Positions 11,026 to 22,073 of a DNA stretch of 64,000 nt are shown piece after piece. Origin of the DNA: Oxytricha trifallax (taxonomy: Eukaryota > Ciliophora > Spirotrichea > Sporadotrichida > Oxytrichidae); contig ARYC01000555.1 of NCBI GenBank assembly GCA_000711775.1, positions 1-64,000 of the forward strand. Direction: 5' to 3'. The translations under genes and the position numbers were made by a program. Below the pieces are notes generated by a model. That model was not told the DNA's origin, searched no databases, and worked only from the letters and a program-made list of their open reading frames with translations. Each line of letters opens with the position of its first letter. Positions within the stretch are counted from its first letter, which is position 1.

Positions 11026-11911
11026 TCACTAAATTGCATAATCTACATTTGTCTCATCTGGGGTTGCTGCACCAAACAACATCGGTTTAACATAGAAAAA
11101 CAAGACAACTATGATGATTAGAGTATAATAAAATTTCTTTTTAATTATATAAACTTATCTTAATTATAAGTATGGCAAGTCCAAAGAACAACAAGATATC
11201 AGTTCTATTTCTCTTTTCAATTAACTTCATAATTGACTCACTCATTCCAATTGTGTTCAACATTTATAAAGCTCTTAGCTTAACCTTCTTTAGTATTTCT
11301 GACTATTTTTGTAAACCTTCCACAATTGATTGTCCCTGTTTTTCTATCTCATGAGCGTAGTTTTGTGATCTGTCTAAACTTTCATGTTCATTTTGATATT
11401 CCATCACTCTTCTTCTCTCAACCTTTAAGTTTTAAACTCAAATGAATTATTTTACTTACTGTTGACTGAGATGATCTCTTGCTGTTGTCATTATACTACT
11501 GTGATTTTTTAAAGTTCTTGTAAGCTTTATCTATGTTTACATTATGCATTTAAACTTGATTTCTCAATCTATCAACTTTTCTGTATAATTGATTCATTAA
11601 TATTGATTATATGATTACACATTCCACACATGAAAACTATTCGCTAATGTTTAGTCTCCTTGATTTTAATTGGCAATTTGCTTGAAATTACCCATATATT
11701 ACTCTAAAGTGCTCATTATACTCTGTAAATCAGCAATCTTTAGCCTTATTTTCTCTATGACTTTAGATATTTCACTTGATTACTCTTTACCATTATACAC
11801 TTCATTTATTTGTGCATCGATCTCATAGTGCATTTTATTCGCATGTTTGTACAAGTCAGAGAGCTGATTTTGTATTGGCTAAGTTTATTGGAAATTGTCT
11901 GAGTATGACAT
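11026..11911 (-). CDS. Membrin/Bos1-type Golgi Qb-SNARE
   Basis: Two introns (11423-11459, 11109-11154) and one IES (11596-11642) are removed to give 251 residues. The C-terminal half is a SNARE motif: SLDRSQNYAHEIEKQGQSIV and onward, followed by the membrin-like signature LNTIGMSESIMKLIEKRNRT and one membrane anchor (ILLFFGLAILIIKIIVLFF). The GMSxSIMxLIEKR block before the anchor is typical of membrin (GOSR2/Bos1), which works in ER-to-Golgi and intra-Golgi fusion. The N-terminal helices are divergent. The second intron falls inside the codons of the anchor. Confidence 0.8.
11596..11642. other. IES, pointer GAAT (minus-strand sense)
   Basis: ATTC at 11592-11595 and 11639-11642. Excision of 47 bp joins TLAN to QLYRKVD in frame; without it the frame hits TGA. 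Confidence 0.8.
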
Positions 11912-12159
11912 TTTAAATTAATTAATTTATAAATTATTAATCTGTTCGTATTTTTAATTACTAATCAATTTTATTCAATTAATTTACGAAGTAATTGAAA
12001 GAATTCAAATTAAAAATATCTGTGTAATGACAGATCTTTTTAAAGTTGGTAGAGTTTTAAAATTAAAAAGTGTAAAGAAAATATTTGGAGTTATACTACA
12101 AAAACGCAATTGTCTTAAATTACTATAAATAATTTTGATAAAAATTCCTTAGCTTTCTT

Positions 12160-15100
12160 ATGTTCCAAAGAATCCGTATTCACATTTACTTCGACTAAAT
12201 CTGCAAATCAGAAGTCCTTGATTTAAATATACCTTTCGAGCAGAATTTCGCAAGAGTGCTTTTAAACTTGGGTATTCCATCAAACAACCACTACAAATAT
12301 GTCATGAAGTTGACAAACGGTGGTGTGGTTGAAAGAAATGAAGTGCTCTTTCATGACGACAGAGTAATAATACTAATGAAAGAAGATATCATCCCAATTA
12401 TCAGTCAGCAAGCTTAATAATAGCTCAATAACAGTAATAGTTAGTAGGTTAAGCTAGAGGGAGTGAGTTAGAGCACAAGTTGCTAAGAAAATTAACCACC
12501 ATAGCTGTAGCCATAATCAAATGCTAAAGTTAAGCAAGAAGCTAATCAAGCACAAGCTCTACTTGATGCTATTAACAGTTTGCACATGAAGGATTTCCAC
12601 TAGATTTTCAAAACTTACCGTGATTAACATCAAGAAAAATTTAATGGATTTAAAAATGAGAGTAATTAAACCACCGCTGGTAAAATTAAGTCAGAAAAAT
12701 CAAAGAAATCTAAACATAGTGCTTTTATCAACTCTGATTCATCAGACTTAAAACATGAGAGAATTCAATATAAAACTCTATTGAAAAAGAGAATTAAAAA
12801 GGATGAAGATGGAGATGACAACTAGATAAAAATTGAAGAAAGATTGGATGAATGTAATGGAGGGAGGATGTGGTCAGATTGTAACATAGTTCGAAAAATT
12901 GATTATGATAACCTTGAAGTGCTGCTCTACAAGAATCAAATAAGTGATTATCACTAGTTAATTGATGCTATTAATATGTGGGCTGTAGGCCTTGGTTTCT
13001 TGGTTAAACTTAAAAGATCGCCTAAACTCAATGCTGATGGAAGTTAAACTTTGAGGCTTTACTGTTAATCATTCAAGAGATCTGAACCTTTAGATACTAT
13101 TGATGCGCTTTTGTATAAAGAAAATCCACAGTGTCACTTTGCATTAACTTTTAAGTAAGATGATAAAACTGGATGCTGGTTAATGTATTAAGAGTACGTA
13201 GAGGAATTTATGAAACATAACCATAAATTAGAAAAGCGAAGATATGATTCTATTAGAGAATATGTGAAAGAATATCATGATAAGGTGAAAACATTATCAG
13301 AGTTAAAAGAACTTATCTATGATAAATTTGGCTTAGAATACACACTAAACTAAATCACTTATTTTAAGGGGAAATATATTGGAGAAGCTATAGCAGTTGA
13401 AAAAGATCATGGCGAAAACGAAGCTTTGACTTTACTGAGATTGCTTAAGAAAGGAAATGATGATTATATAGATGTTGAGTTTGATCCAAACGATAAATCT
13501 AATCTACTTTATTTGTTCTATTCATCAGCAAAAATGAAAGATGCTTATCTCAAGAGCAGTGATGTAGTATTCGTAAACAAAAGGTTTAGCTAGAATAGAT
13601 TTAAAAAGCCAATGGTTATGCTATTTACTGTAAGTAACACTGGAAAAAGTGTATTACTTGGTTTCGCACTTATTGAGAAAGAAGAGACATTTTATTTTGC
13701 TAAGATTGCACAAGGGTTTTTAAAACAAATGGGCAACAAACATCCACAAACTCTAATTATAGAAAGACAACTTAAATTACATCAAGCTTTTAGAGAATAA
13801 ATGCCTTAAACAAATATATTATTCTGCTATTTTCACATTTAAAGAACTTTCAAGCAACAGTATTCATTTTTAGAGAGAGAAAATTTGGATTAATATTAGA
13901 AGATTGTTGAACTACCAATAATAGAAAATGAATAAGCTTTTGACATGCAACTTGCTGAAGTAAATCAATACAGTTTTGCAAATGAGTATTTCAAGCTAAT
14001 TATATAAAAATTGACTATGGAAAAGAAGCTTTGGCCTAAATGGTGTCATATGAAATATTTTACTGGTGGTGTGAGTGTTTGTTAAAGAAATGAGCAAATT
14101 AAAACTTATCTAAAACCAGCTTTGAAGAAAAGAGATTGCACAGTATCAGAAACATTGAAAAGATTGCTCACGATAGATTAGAAAGAGTTCAAACTGTCAC
14201 ATGAATTCTAGAAAGTATCTCCAAAGCATGAGCAAGTATTTAAAGTCGCAAACTTCTTAAATCATGTTGTAAAAGAATCTTACACTCTATATGCTTACTA
14301 AAGAATGAAATGGAATATAGCAAGAGGCTTTAGATTTGAAATAAAGGAAGAGACACACTCTACTTTTGTCTTGCAGTTAAAACAATCAAACATAGCTAAT
14401 AAGAAGCCTTGGCAGCCCACAATGATTATAGTTTAGAAAGAGTTAGACGAACTCAATCAAAAAATAGGAATCTGCGAGTGCTTGGAGTTTAATCATTCAG
14501 GATTCCCCTGCCCACATCTTTGTCTCTTGAATTACAAAGGAAAACTCATAACAATGCAAATTAACAATCGCTGGTTAAAATCTTGTAAAGATAGACAGAT
14601 AAAAAATGGAGAAAGATCTCGTCATTAAAGGAAGACTTATGGCGCTCTTGATGATATTGAGAGTCAAGTTATTTCAATATCTTGTGAAACTCAAACTCAA
14701 AAATTAATGAATGAAACTCAAAGTGTATTCAATCAAAATCTTATAACTCAAATTAGTCTAGATAATTACAACCCACAAAAAGTAACTCAGCAGCAAGATT
14801 TAGACGAAGATGATGATTAAGAAGACTCTCAGCTTTAAAGCATGTCTAGACAGCCAATTTAAGATTAAATCTACGATCCTACTGGTAGCTTATTGGATGT
14901 GAGTTAATTCCTAAGGAATCCAACTAAAGAATTGTAGAATAAGAGACAGGTTTCTGAAGAGGATATTTCTCAAGATGATAGAATCCCAATCAAAAGGCGT
15001 TTTAATAACTAGAAACTGGAGTAATAAGATCACCGAAATTCTCAAAGTCAAATGTTACAGTCTATCTCATATAAACTTAATTTAGAGAAAGAAAAGTAAA

Positions 15101-15381
15101 TCTAGCTTGAGAATGAAGAAAGCGATGCTGACACAGATGAAGATGACCATGGAGGTTAACAAAACAATTAAATTGATTAAGCTGAAGTGGATTCATTAGA
15201 GGATGAAAATGATGAAGAAAGTGAAGATGAAAAAGAAGCATCTTAAACTTAATAATAGAGCAGCACTAGAAATTTTAATGGTAAATTAAAGTCATTCATC
15301 TTTAATAAAAACAAAAGAACAGTAAAAGCCAGTGAGAAATATTTGAAAAATCTTTATAGAATACGGGCTATAAGATCTTGA
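12160..15381 (+). CDS. MULE-transposase-derived SWIM-finger protein (FAR1-like)
   Basis: An uninterrupted frame of 1,073 residues. After a short N-terminal globular part there is a Gln/Ser-rich linker, a FAR1-like DNA-binding region (LDECNGGRMWSDCN onward, about residues 225-320), a MULE-type DDE transposase domain (about 470-640, PMVMLFTVSNTGKSVLLGFA, followed by FCYFHIQRTFK), and a SWIM zinc finger (CECLEFNHSGFPCPHLC, about 785-800). The C-terminal 270 residues are acidic and disordered. At the place of the first catalytic Asp the sequence has FVNKRFSQN, and the second site reads IIERQLK rather than TDxD, so catalysis seems lost. With no terminal repeats seen, this looks like a domesticated host gene, as FAR1/FHY3 are in plants. 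Confidence 0.75.
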
Positions 15382-15490
15382 TTTTATCTGTTTATAACTT
15401 TAATTAATTTTAGCTAATTAGAATTATTTCAAATGCTCTTGAGTCAAAATTTTAATAAAGATTGTATTGAATAATTTTTTAGAAATTAAA

Positions 15491-16817
15491 ATGAACTTTT
15501 TCCGATCAATATTTTGCTGCTCCTCAGAAACTTAAACAGCTACAGATGGTTAATCAACTCCAAAAACTCTTAAGAAAATTTTATCTAAGGATGTAACCTA
15601 AATTAAATGTAATATTACAATTCATTAATACACTTTATTTAGAAACTTTTGAGAATCAAACAATTTTATGTTATGGATCTCTGTCTCCACTCCTACATTT
15701 ACAATTAATTCCAAGATCTGTTTCAAATAAAACCAGAAGAGTGAAATAATTGGCTGTTGGTGAAGATCATGTGATTTTGCTGATGCAAGATGGAGGTTTA
15801 CTGGGTGTAGGTTCCAATTAGTACGGCTAGTTGGGCTTACCAATAAATCGTCAAAATTAAGTTATACAAAGATTGAGAGATATACAGTTTCAAGGCCTTG
15901 ATACAATTAAAAGCGAAGTAAGATTAAAATAATTTAGATTTTTATAGACTATCAAAACTATTGTATCCGGACAATATCTCAGCATAGTAATGACATTGAA
16001 TAAAGATAAATAGTAAAGAGTTTTGCAGTTTGGTAAAATCCCTGGCTCCTAAAACTTTCAGGAGGCCAATAACTACATTTTACAAGAAGTCATTTTTAAG
16101 CCTAATGTTTTGAATAAAGCAAATGAAATCGAAAAGGATATCCAAACTACAAAAATTAATAAGATATACTCAAGATATGACACAAATATAGCTATTGAAG
16201 GAAATAAGTTATATCTTTGGGGAGATAATCTCTCTGGAACTATATTAACAAAGCCAGAACTAATCTGCTAATTTGATAAATAAATCCTCTAAATATCTGT
16301 AGGTTAAAAACATGGTTTAGTCCTAACGAAAGGAAGTTTAACTAGAAAGAATTATTTATATGGATGGGGTGATGGAACTTATGGAGAATTGGGTTTGTAA
16401 TTCCAGGGAAGAAATTTGATAAAACCAGAGCTTCTGAATTATTTCGATGATCTATCTATCGCATAAATTGCAGTGGGCGGGAGACACTCTTTAATTCTGG
16501 ACGAGTAAGGGTAAATGTATGTGATGGGAGATAACTCAGCAGATTAATGTGCTACTACAGACAGAAGAGTGTATTTACCTCAAAAGATATTGTGTGATGA
16601 ACCTATTTAAGAGATATACTGTGGTTCTGAGCATAATGCAGCAGTTAATTACGATGAGGAAATATACTCTTGGGGTGGTACAGTTATTAATAAGGGATGG
16701 GGTAAGTAAAAGGAACAAGCAATCAGACTTGAACAGGTAGAAGATACTAAGCAAAGATAGATTAGCATGATTGACTTATCTTACTCCAACACTATTATAA
16801 TAGCTACTTCAGATTGA
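15491..16817 (+). CDS. RCC1-repeat (ATS1-type) protein
   Basis: One 34 bp intron (15609-15642) is removed to give about 430 residues. RCC1-type beta-propeller repeats follow one another: VKQLAVGEDHVILLMQDGGL with GVGSNQYGQLGLP, then ILQISVGQKHGLVLTKG with LYGWGDGTYGELG, then IAQIAVGGRHSLILDEQGQM with GDNSADQC, and EIYCGSEHNAAVNYDEEIYSW. The xVxxGxxHxxxL and WGxGxxGxLG hallmarks are clear. The N-terminus MNFFRSIFCCSSE has paired cysteines that might be lipid-modified. Such proteins range from Ran exchange factors to cytoskeletal scaffolds; the precise role cannot be told. Confidence 0.85.
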
Positions 16818-16975
16818 TATTAATTTACTTATTTTTTCCAATGATTTATGAGTACTGTATTATATGTATCAGATTCATGCATTTTGGAAACTAACAAAAT
16901 TTTGATAAAAAATTAGAAATTAGAATTAGATGATGTCAGTAATTGAAATACTTATAAGTTTCACTCTATATACTC

Positions 16976-17732
16976 TCACATATGCTTTAGTTAGTCTAAC
17001 TTTTTCTGCATTTCGTCGAGATCATTGCCTTGAGCATGACTTGGCTGAGATAATCCTTGGCTTCCTGCATTCTATAGACCTGCTCCAGCCTCAATTCCAT
17101 GTGCATCTCTCATTTCTTGAAGAAGATTGGCTACTTCACCTTAGTCGATGGTAGTTGCGTAAACATTATCCAGAGCGCCATTTAATTCCTCTGTTTTCAC
17201 GTCCAATGATTCAAACACCTTTTCGAACTCTGAAATATTTGCACCAATCTTTAAAAAGCAAAGTTAAAAATAAGTTTGACTTGTTATCGGAATAATTTGA
17301 AATTATTTAAGCTGAGATAACTTACACCAAGAGTATCCATCTTTTGCATGCATCTTTGAAGCATAGGCACTGTTTTTGAGATAGTTTCAGATATTTACTG
17401 AGTTCTATAGGCACTCTCCAATTTCGCAGCTAATGCTCCCATCTTTACACCAAATCTTTTCAGATTTAAAGCCTCCTTTTTATTTCTAATCACGTTTTCA
17501 GCAAAGATCTTTGCGCTATCCATGTTGTTTTTGTTCATAGCCTATAGAATAATAATTGTTTAGTTTTTCTTGATGTATGGGGTAAAATTTCAAAACTTAC
17601 ATCTAGAATCTTCTTTCTCTCAGCCTTTTCACCTTATTCAAGCTTCTAAGATTATCTCTCCATCTGTCTAGCAGTCATTTTGAGTTCCATTGACACATCT
17701 AGTAAGTCTGGTTTCTTCTACCCGTTTCCCAT
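16976..17732 (-). CDS. CHMP1: CHMP1/Did2 ESCRT-III subunit
   Basis: Two introns (17542-17600, 17249-17325) are removed to give 206 residues, close to the family's usual length of about 200. The basic N-terminal helix pair (MELKMTARQMERQSQKLEQG, KAERKKIL) and helix core (AKIFAENVIRNKKEALNLKR; GVKMGALAAKLESAY) match CHMP1. The acidic C-terminal half ends in a MIM1-like helix, DLDEMQKKLDQLKHM, which binds MIT domains such as that of Vps4. CHMP1 regulates Vps4 and late steps of membrane scission at endosomes, midbody and nuclear envelope. No IES lies within it. Confidence 0.9.
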
Positions 17733-18102
17733 TGAAATCTGCTTATGATTAAATTATTATTTTAGTATACATTTGTTTTGGGAAAATGCAGTCAATTATA
17801 TTTAATTGCAAATGAAAACAGATTTTAAATTCTCATTAAAGGGAAAAGCCCAAATAAAAATATCAAGAATATCCATATGATTTCATGATTTCACTTAAAT
17901 ACATCATATTCTGAGATCAATTGAAAAATATATTTTATGCTTTAATTAATAATTACAAAAGAATTAATGTTTTGTATAATATTTATTAGTTTAAATTCTA
18001 TTTCCACATATATTTCCACAATAATAAATTATTATAGCTCAGAATTAAAAATGTTTTATCTAAGTTTAAATTATATTTTATATCTGTAATCAATTTCTAT
18101 AA
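17733..18102. other. AT-rich intergenic spacer
   Basis: This spacer separates two divergently transcribed genes. Nothing else is seen beyond A/T-rich sequence that must contain both promoters. Confidence 0.5.
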
Positions 18103-21100
18103 ATGAGTGCCATTAACTTAAGACAAAGAATTTCAACAGCTCATAATCAAAGAAATCTCGAATATTAAGACCCTAGCTCCATTCAAAAATAGAATTAAAA
18201 TTTATTGAATTAGAGTTCAGACTTTGATCCATACTCCTCTATTTCTCATGACTATGAAAAAGAAGATTTACGCATTCAGTAAACAGAAATAACGTTAAAA
18301 TAGAGATAAAATAACATGCTGAAACCGCAGACTGCTCAAAATACTAATCCTTTAAGATTTTCAATGCCAAATCAAAAATTATCAAACACTTCTATGTTAA
18401 ATTCAAACAATCAAGCTTTGAATAGTAGCTCAACTGGACATCGTCATCATAATCTATCATTTAGCATGATTTAAGAAAGTCCTAGATAAAAACAAGCTAA
18501 AAACTATAGAATCAAAGCCATAGAGAAAAATCTAGATTTGTTTAACATGCCTGAGGAAGTTAATGATGAAGACCCTTCAACTTATCTCTCAGCAAGGGAA
18601 TTTTTCAAGTATAAAATTACTACTCAAAAGCCGACCAGTCAAAATGAATATACAAACAATAACTAAAACTTACTCGCTGCCAAGACTATGACATCCCTCA
18701 GCAATGAAAACTATTCAATATTTGGGAGTAGCCCTCACCATAACTTTGACAGAGCATTTTTGTCATTTGACAAACAAAAGGTAAATTTTTGATCTTTAAT
18801 AAATTTAAAGTTAGTTCGAATGCTTGATGTCTTGAATCATAAGTGCAAGAGATAAATTTAGCGAAGAGATAGGCTGATGATTGAATTGAACTCAATTAGA
18901 GAGCAAAACTATAGATATCAAGGGATACTTGATAGTGATGCTGATGTAGAGGATGATGAAAAGTCATAAACACGAAAAAACAATTTCACAAGTGGGTCAT
19001 CTCGACTATAAAGAAATACCCTACTCAATTCTATAGTGTGGTCTCAATCAATAAACTAGTCACCAAGAAAACACCTAAATTCTAGTTCTTCTCCTTCTAG
19101 GCCACTTTTAATGAATAGCTCTAGCTCGCTAGCAAACTCCCCTCAACTTAGTTTAGTGAAAATAAAAGCTTAACTTACTGAAGTAAAAGAGAGGACTTAA
19201 CTTGAAAAGATAGAAAAAATGCGAATGACTAACATGAAACGCAGAGAAGTTAATAATGCTGTAGCTGAGTAACGAAGAATACAAAATTTAAAGCCATAGT
19301 TTTAGAAATTTGATAATGTAGTTGAGAAAGTCAGTAATATTTAGCATTTGGATAAAGTCAGGCGCATTATAGCATATAACACTCTTAAGCAGTGGCAAAA
19401 GCGAATCAAAGATAAAAAGTTAAAGAGAAACGATTTACTAGACAACAGAATGAGAGAATTGAGCAAAGAAGAAGAACAATCAAATTTATTAATGAAAGAG
19501 TACTATGATAAAATGAATTAACTCAAGGGCATAAAAGAATCTAAAATAAGTCCTATTACATTTTTGTTCAAGCTTTATATTTTTTTATATTCTGATTGTG
19601 TAAGAAAAGAGTGAAGAAATGAAAGAGGAGCAATTCAAAGAAGAGCAGCTACTCTAAGAAAAAGAGAAAGAATTCCATATGATTGAAAGAATTGGGATGC
19701 TAGCTATGCTATAAAAGTATTTCGAAAATAAACTGTATTCTAGAGTTAAGAGCATCCACCATTTCCATAATGAATTTATTCTACTAAAAACATACTTCAA
19801 CAACATTGAGAGCTTTAGCATTGTTGACTCTAAATAGCTAAATGAAGATGAATCTAAGATAAAAAATTAAACAACACTAGGCAAGACTTAATTTTAGCTG
19901 AATGAGGAGAAAATTTAAAGAATGAAAAAATATCATTAATACTATCAGGAGCAATGGCCAATAATTAAAGAAGTCAAAATTAGATTTAGTTTAATAGGTT
20001 CGAAATACCTCGAGATAAGGTTTTAAGCAAGTTCACTGTAGAATTAATATTAGGACTTGACTAAACAGCTCGAAGGCAAAAGAAAAGTTTATGATTAATT
20101 TAAAGCACTGAGAGATAGTTTAAGATAAGATAAAGAATACTTAGGAACATTCCTCGAAAATACTGATTAAGACTCTTACAATCAACTGCTTATAAGATAA
20201 ATGGTTAATGAACAGTAGAAAGATCATCTTGAGTATAATATGAAAAGATTCACATTTTAACATGAAACCGTTGTTTCAACCATCACCAACATTTTATAGC
20301 AGTAATCTCAAATTTTTATTTAATTATTCTTTTTAGCACCTCTTTTGTAATGAACAGTATGCAAGGCAAACTAAAGTTGCGTTTCCCATCACAAATAAAC
20401 ACAATAGTAAATAATTACTACAAGTCAATTGAACCATCTGATTCTTAGCATATCCATGCTGCCTCTTCTTCAATATAGTCTGGTAGAGCTACTCCCGAAA
20501 AGACTAGAATTTATTCAGCAAGAATTTCAAAAAGAGTTCAAGCAAATTAGTTATTCATTTAAGCCAACGAGAAAACCATAAGCTTAGCTAAAGATGATGC
20601 AAACTTCAATTAAGTAACTTAAAATTAGTTTAGGAAATGCGCGATTGATATAAGAGTACTGATTAGTGGGATTCTAAACGAAATTAAGGCACTTTAAAAT
20701 AACAGTATTATGCAATCTTTCTCCATAAACGAATAAGATATCTTTGAAAGAGATAAACTTTCAAAGAGAAAGACAAATAAATTTGAATAAGCACTTTAGA
20801 GAAGAAAACTAGGGAATAATGATGCTACTAAGAAAAGTTAAGTAGAGAAATTTTTATTGGAGTCTGAGAAGGCCATAACCTAAATGGATGATTAGGAGGA
20901 GCAGGAGTTTATGAGAAATGGATAGTAAAACAGAATGAGAGTCATTCAATAGAAAAAGAATGAAAGTAATCTTTAAATATAGTTTTACAATAAGCTATGA
21001 GTTATAATGTTACTCAATGTTTTGTGAATGTAGGCTACAAGCTCAGACAAGAGAAACTAAGTTTAACTATGATTGAGTAATTTGAAAAGAGAGAGCTTGA

Positions 21101-21857
21101 TTTTATGAGCTCATATATAACAAGTTCAAACAATAATATCAACTAAATCAGCTCAAAATTTCCAAAGTAATTCACAATCAAAGTCTTCAAAGGTTAACTC
21201 TCAGCTAATAAATCTAGATCTCTTCATAAATCCTATATGAGATAGGGCAGAAACTCAGAGAAAAAGTTAATTTCAAATAACACTTTTATGCACAACAACC
21301 ATTAAGAATCTTAACTTATATAGGCAGATTAATAATAACATAATCTTTAAATGACTACTACTCAAGACCAAATAACTATGACCAATGCCACTTTAATGTC
21401 TAACTCCTTTCACATCAAACAAAATAGAAAGCTTAGAAAAACTTAAAACTATCAGTAGTAAAGTTTGTATTAGCCAATGAGTACCACTAATTAATACCAA
21501 AATTATAAAAACATGACAACAGCAAGTTAATCATATCAAAATTCCCAAATTAATTCAATGCGCAGGAACAAATCTCATGTAAAGTAGCAACATTTCAATT
21601 TGTTATCAAAGTAGCAATTTTAAGGTTATCTAAATAAAGATTTGATAACTTAACACAATCCTTATAAAGAAGAGCCCAATTTACTAAGTGAAAGCTTGAA
21701 AAATAATTCTAAAAACATTAAGAAAAATACTATAATTGAAAGTGGGATGGCAGTGAATTAAGGAAATTTCTCTGATAAAATTGTGAGCTCGAGACGCAGA
21801 CAAATCATGAATGCATATAATGACGATAGCTTAAGAAGTTTATAGTTTAATAAGTGA
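18103..21857 (+). CDS. Large coiled-coil protein, unknown
   Basis: Three introns (18781-18810, 19550-19604, 20302-20336) and one IES (20997-21043) leave an open frame of about 1,195 residues. The first 200 residues are Gln/Asn/Ser-rich and disordered. A long Lys/Glu-rich region follows, from KERTQLEKIEKMRMTNMKRR through the EEMKEEQFKEEQLLQEKEKE stretch to about residue 800, with strong coiled-coil character. The C-terminal 300 residues are again low-complexity. No catalytic domain is seen. Structural roles at basal body or cytoskeleton are common for such ciliate proteins but unproven here. Confidence 0.7.
20997..21043. other. IES, pointer AAGCT
   Basis: AAGCT at 20992-20996 and 21039-21043. 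Reading through gives TGA at once; excision of 47 bp joins FYNKL to RQEKL in frame. Confidence 0.75.
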
Positions 21858-22073
21858 AATATTAGAAACTTTATAAATTATGATTATTTTTATGCGATAT
21901 ATTTTAAGGATAAATTATAATTTAATTATTAATGATTAATGCAAATTAAATATTAAGTGAGTTTAGTCTAATTTAATATATAATTAAAGAAGCTTATATA
22001 ATAAGTAATCCTATATATATAAATTATTAATTATTATAGTCTAACTTTACTAAAACTCAGTCATTTATTAACA

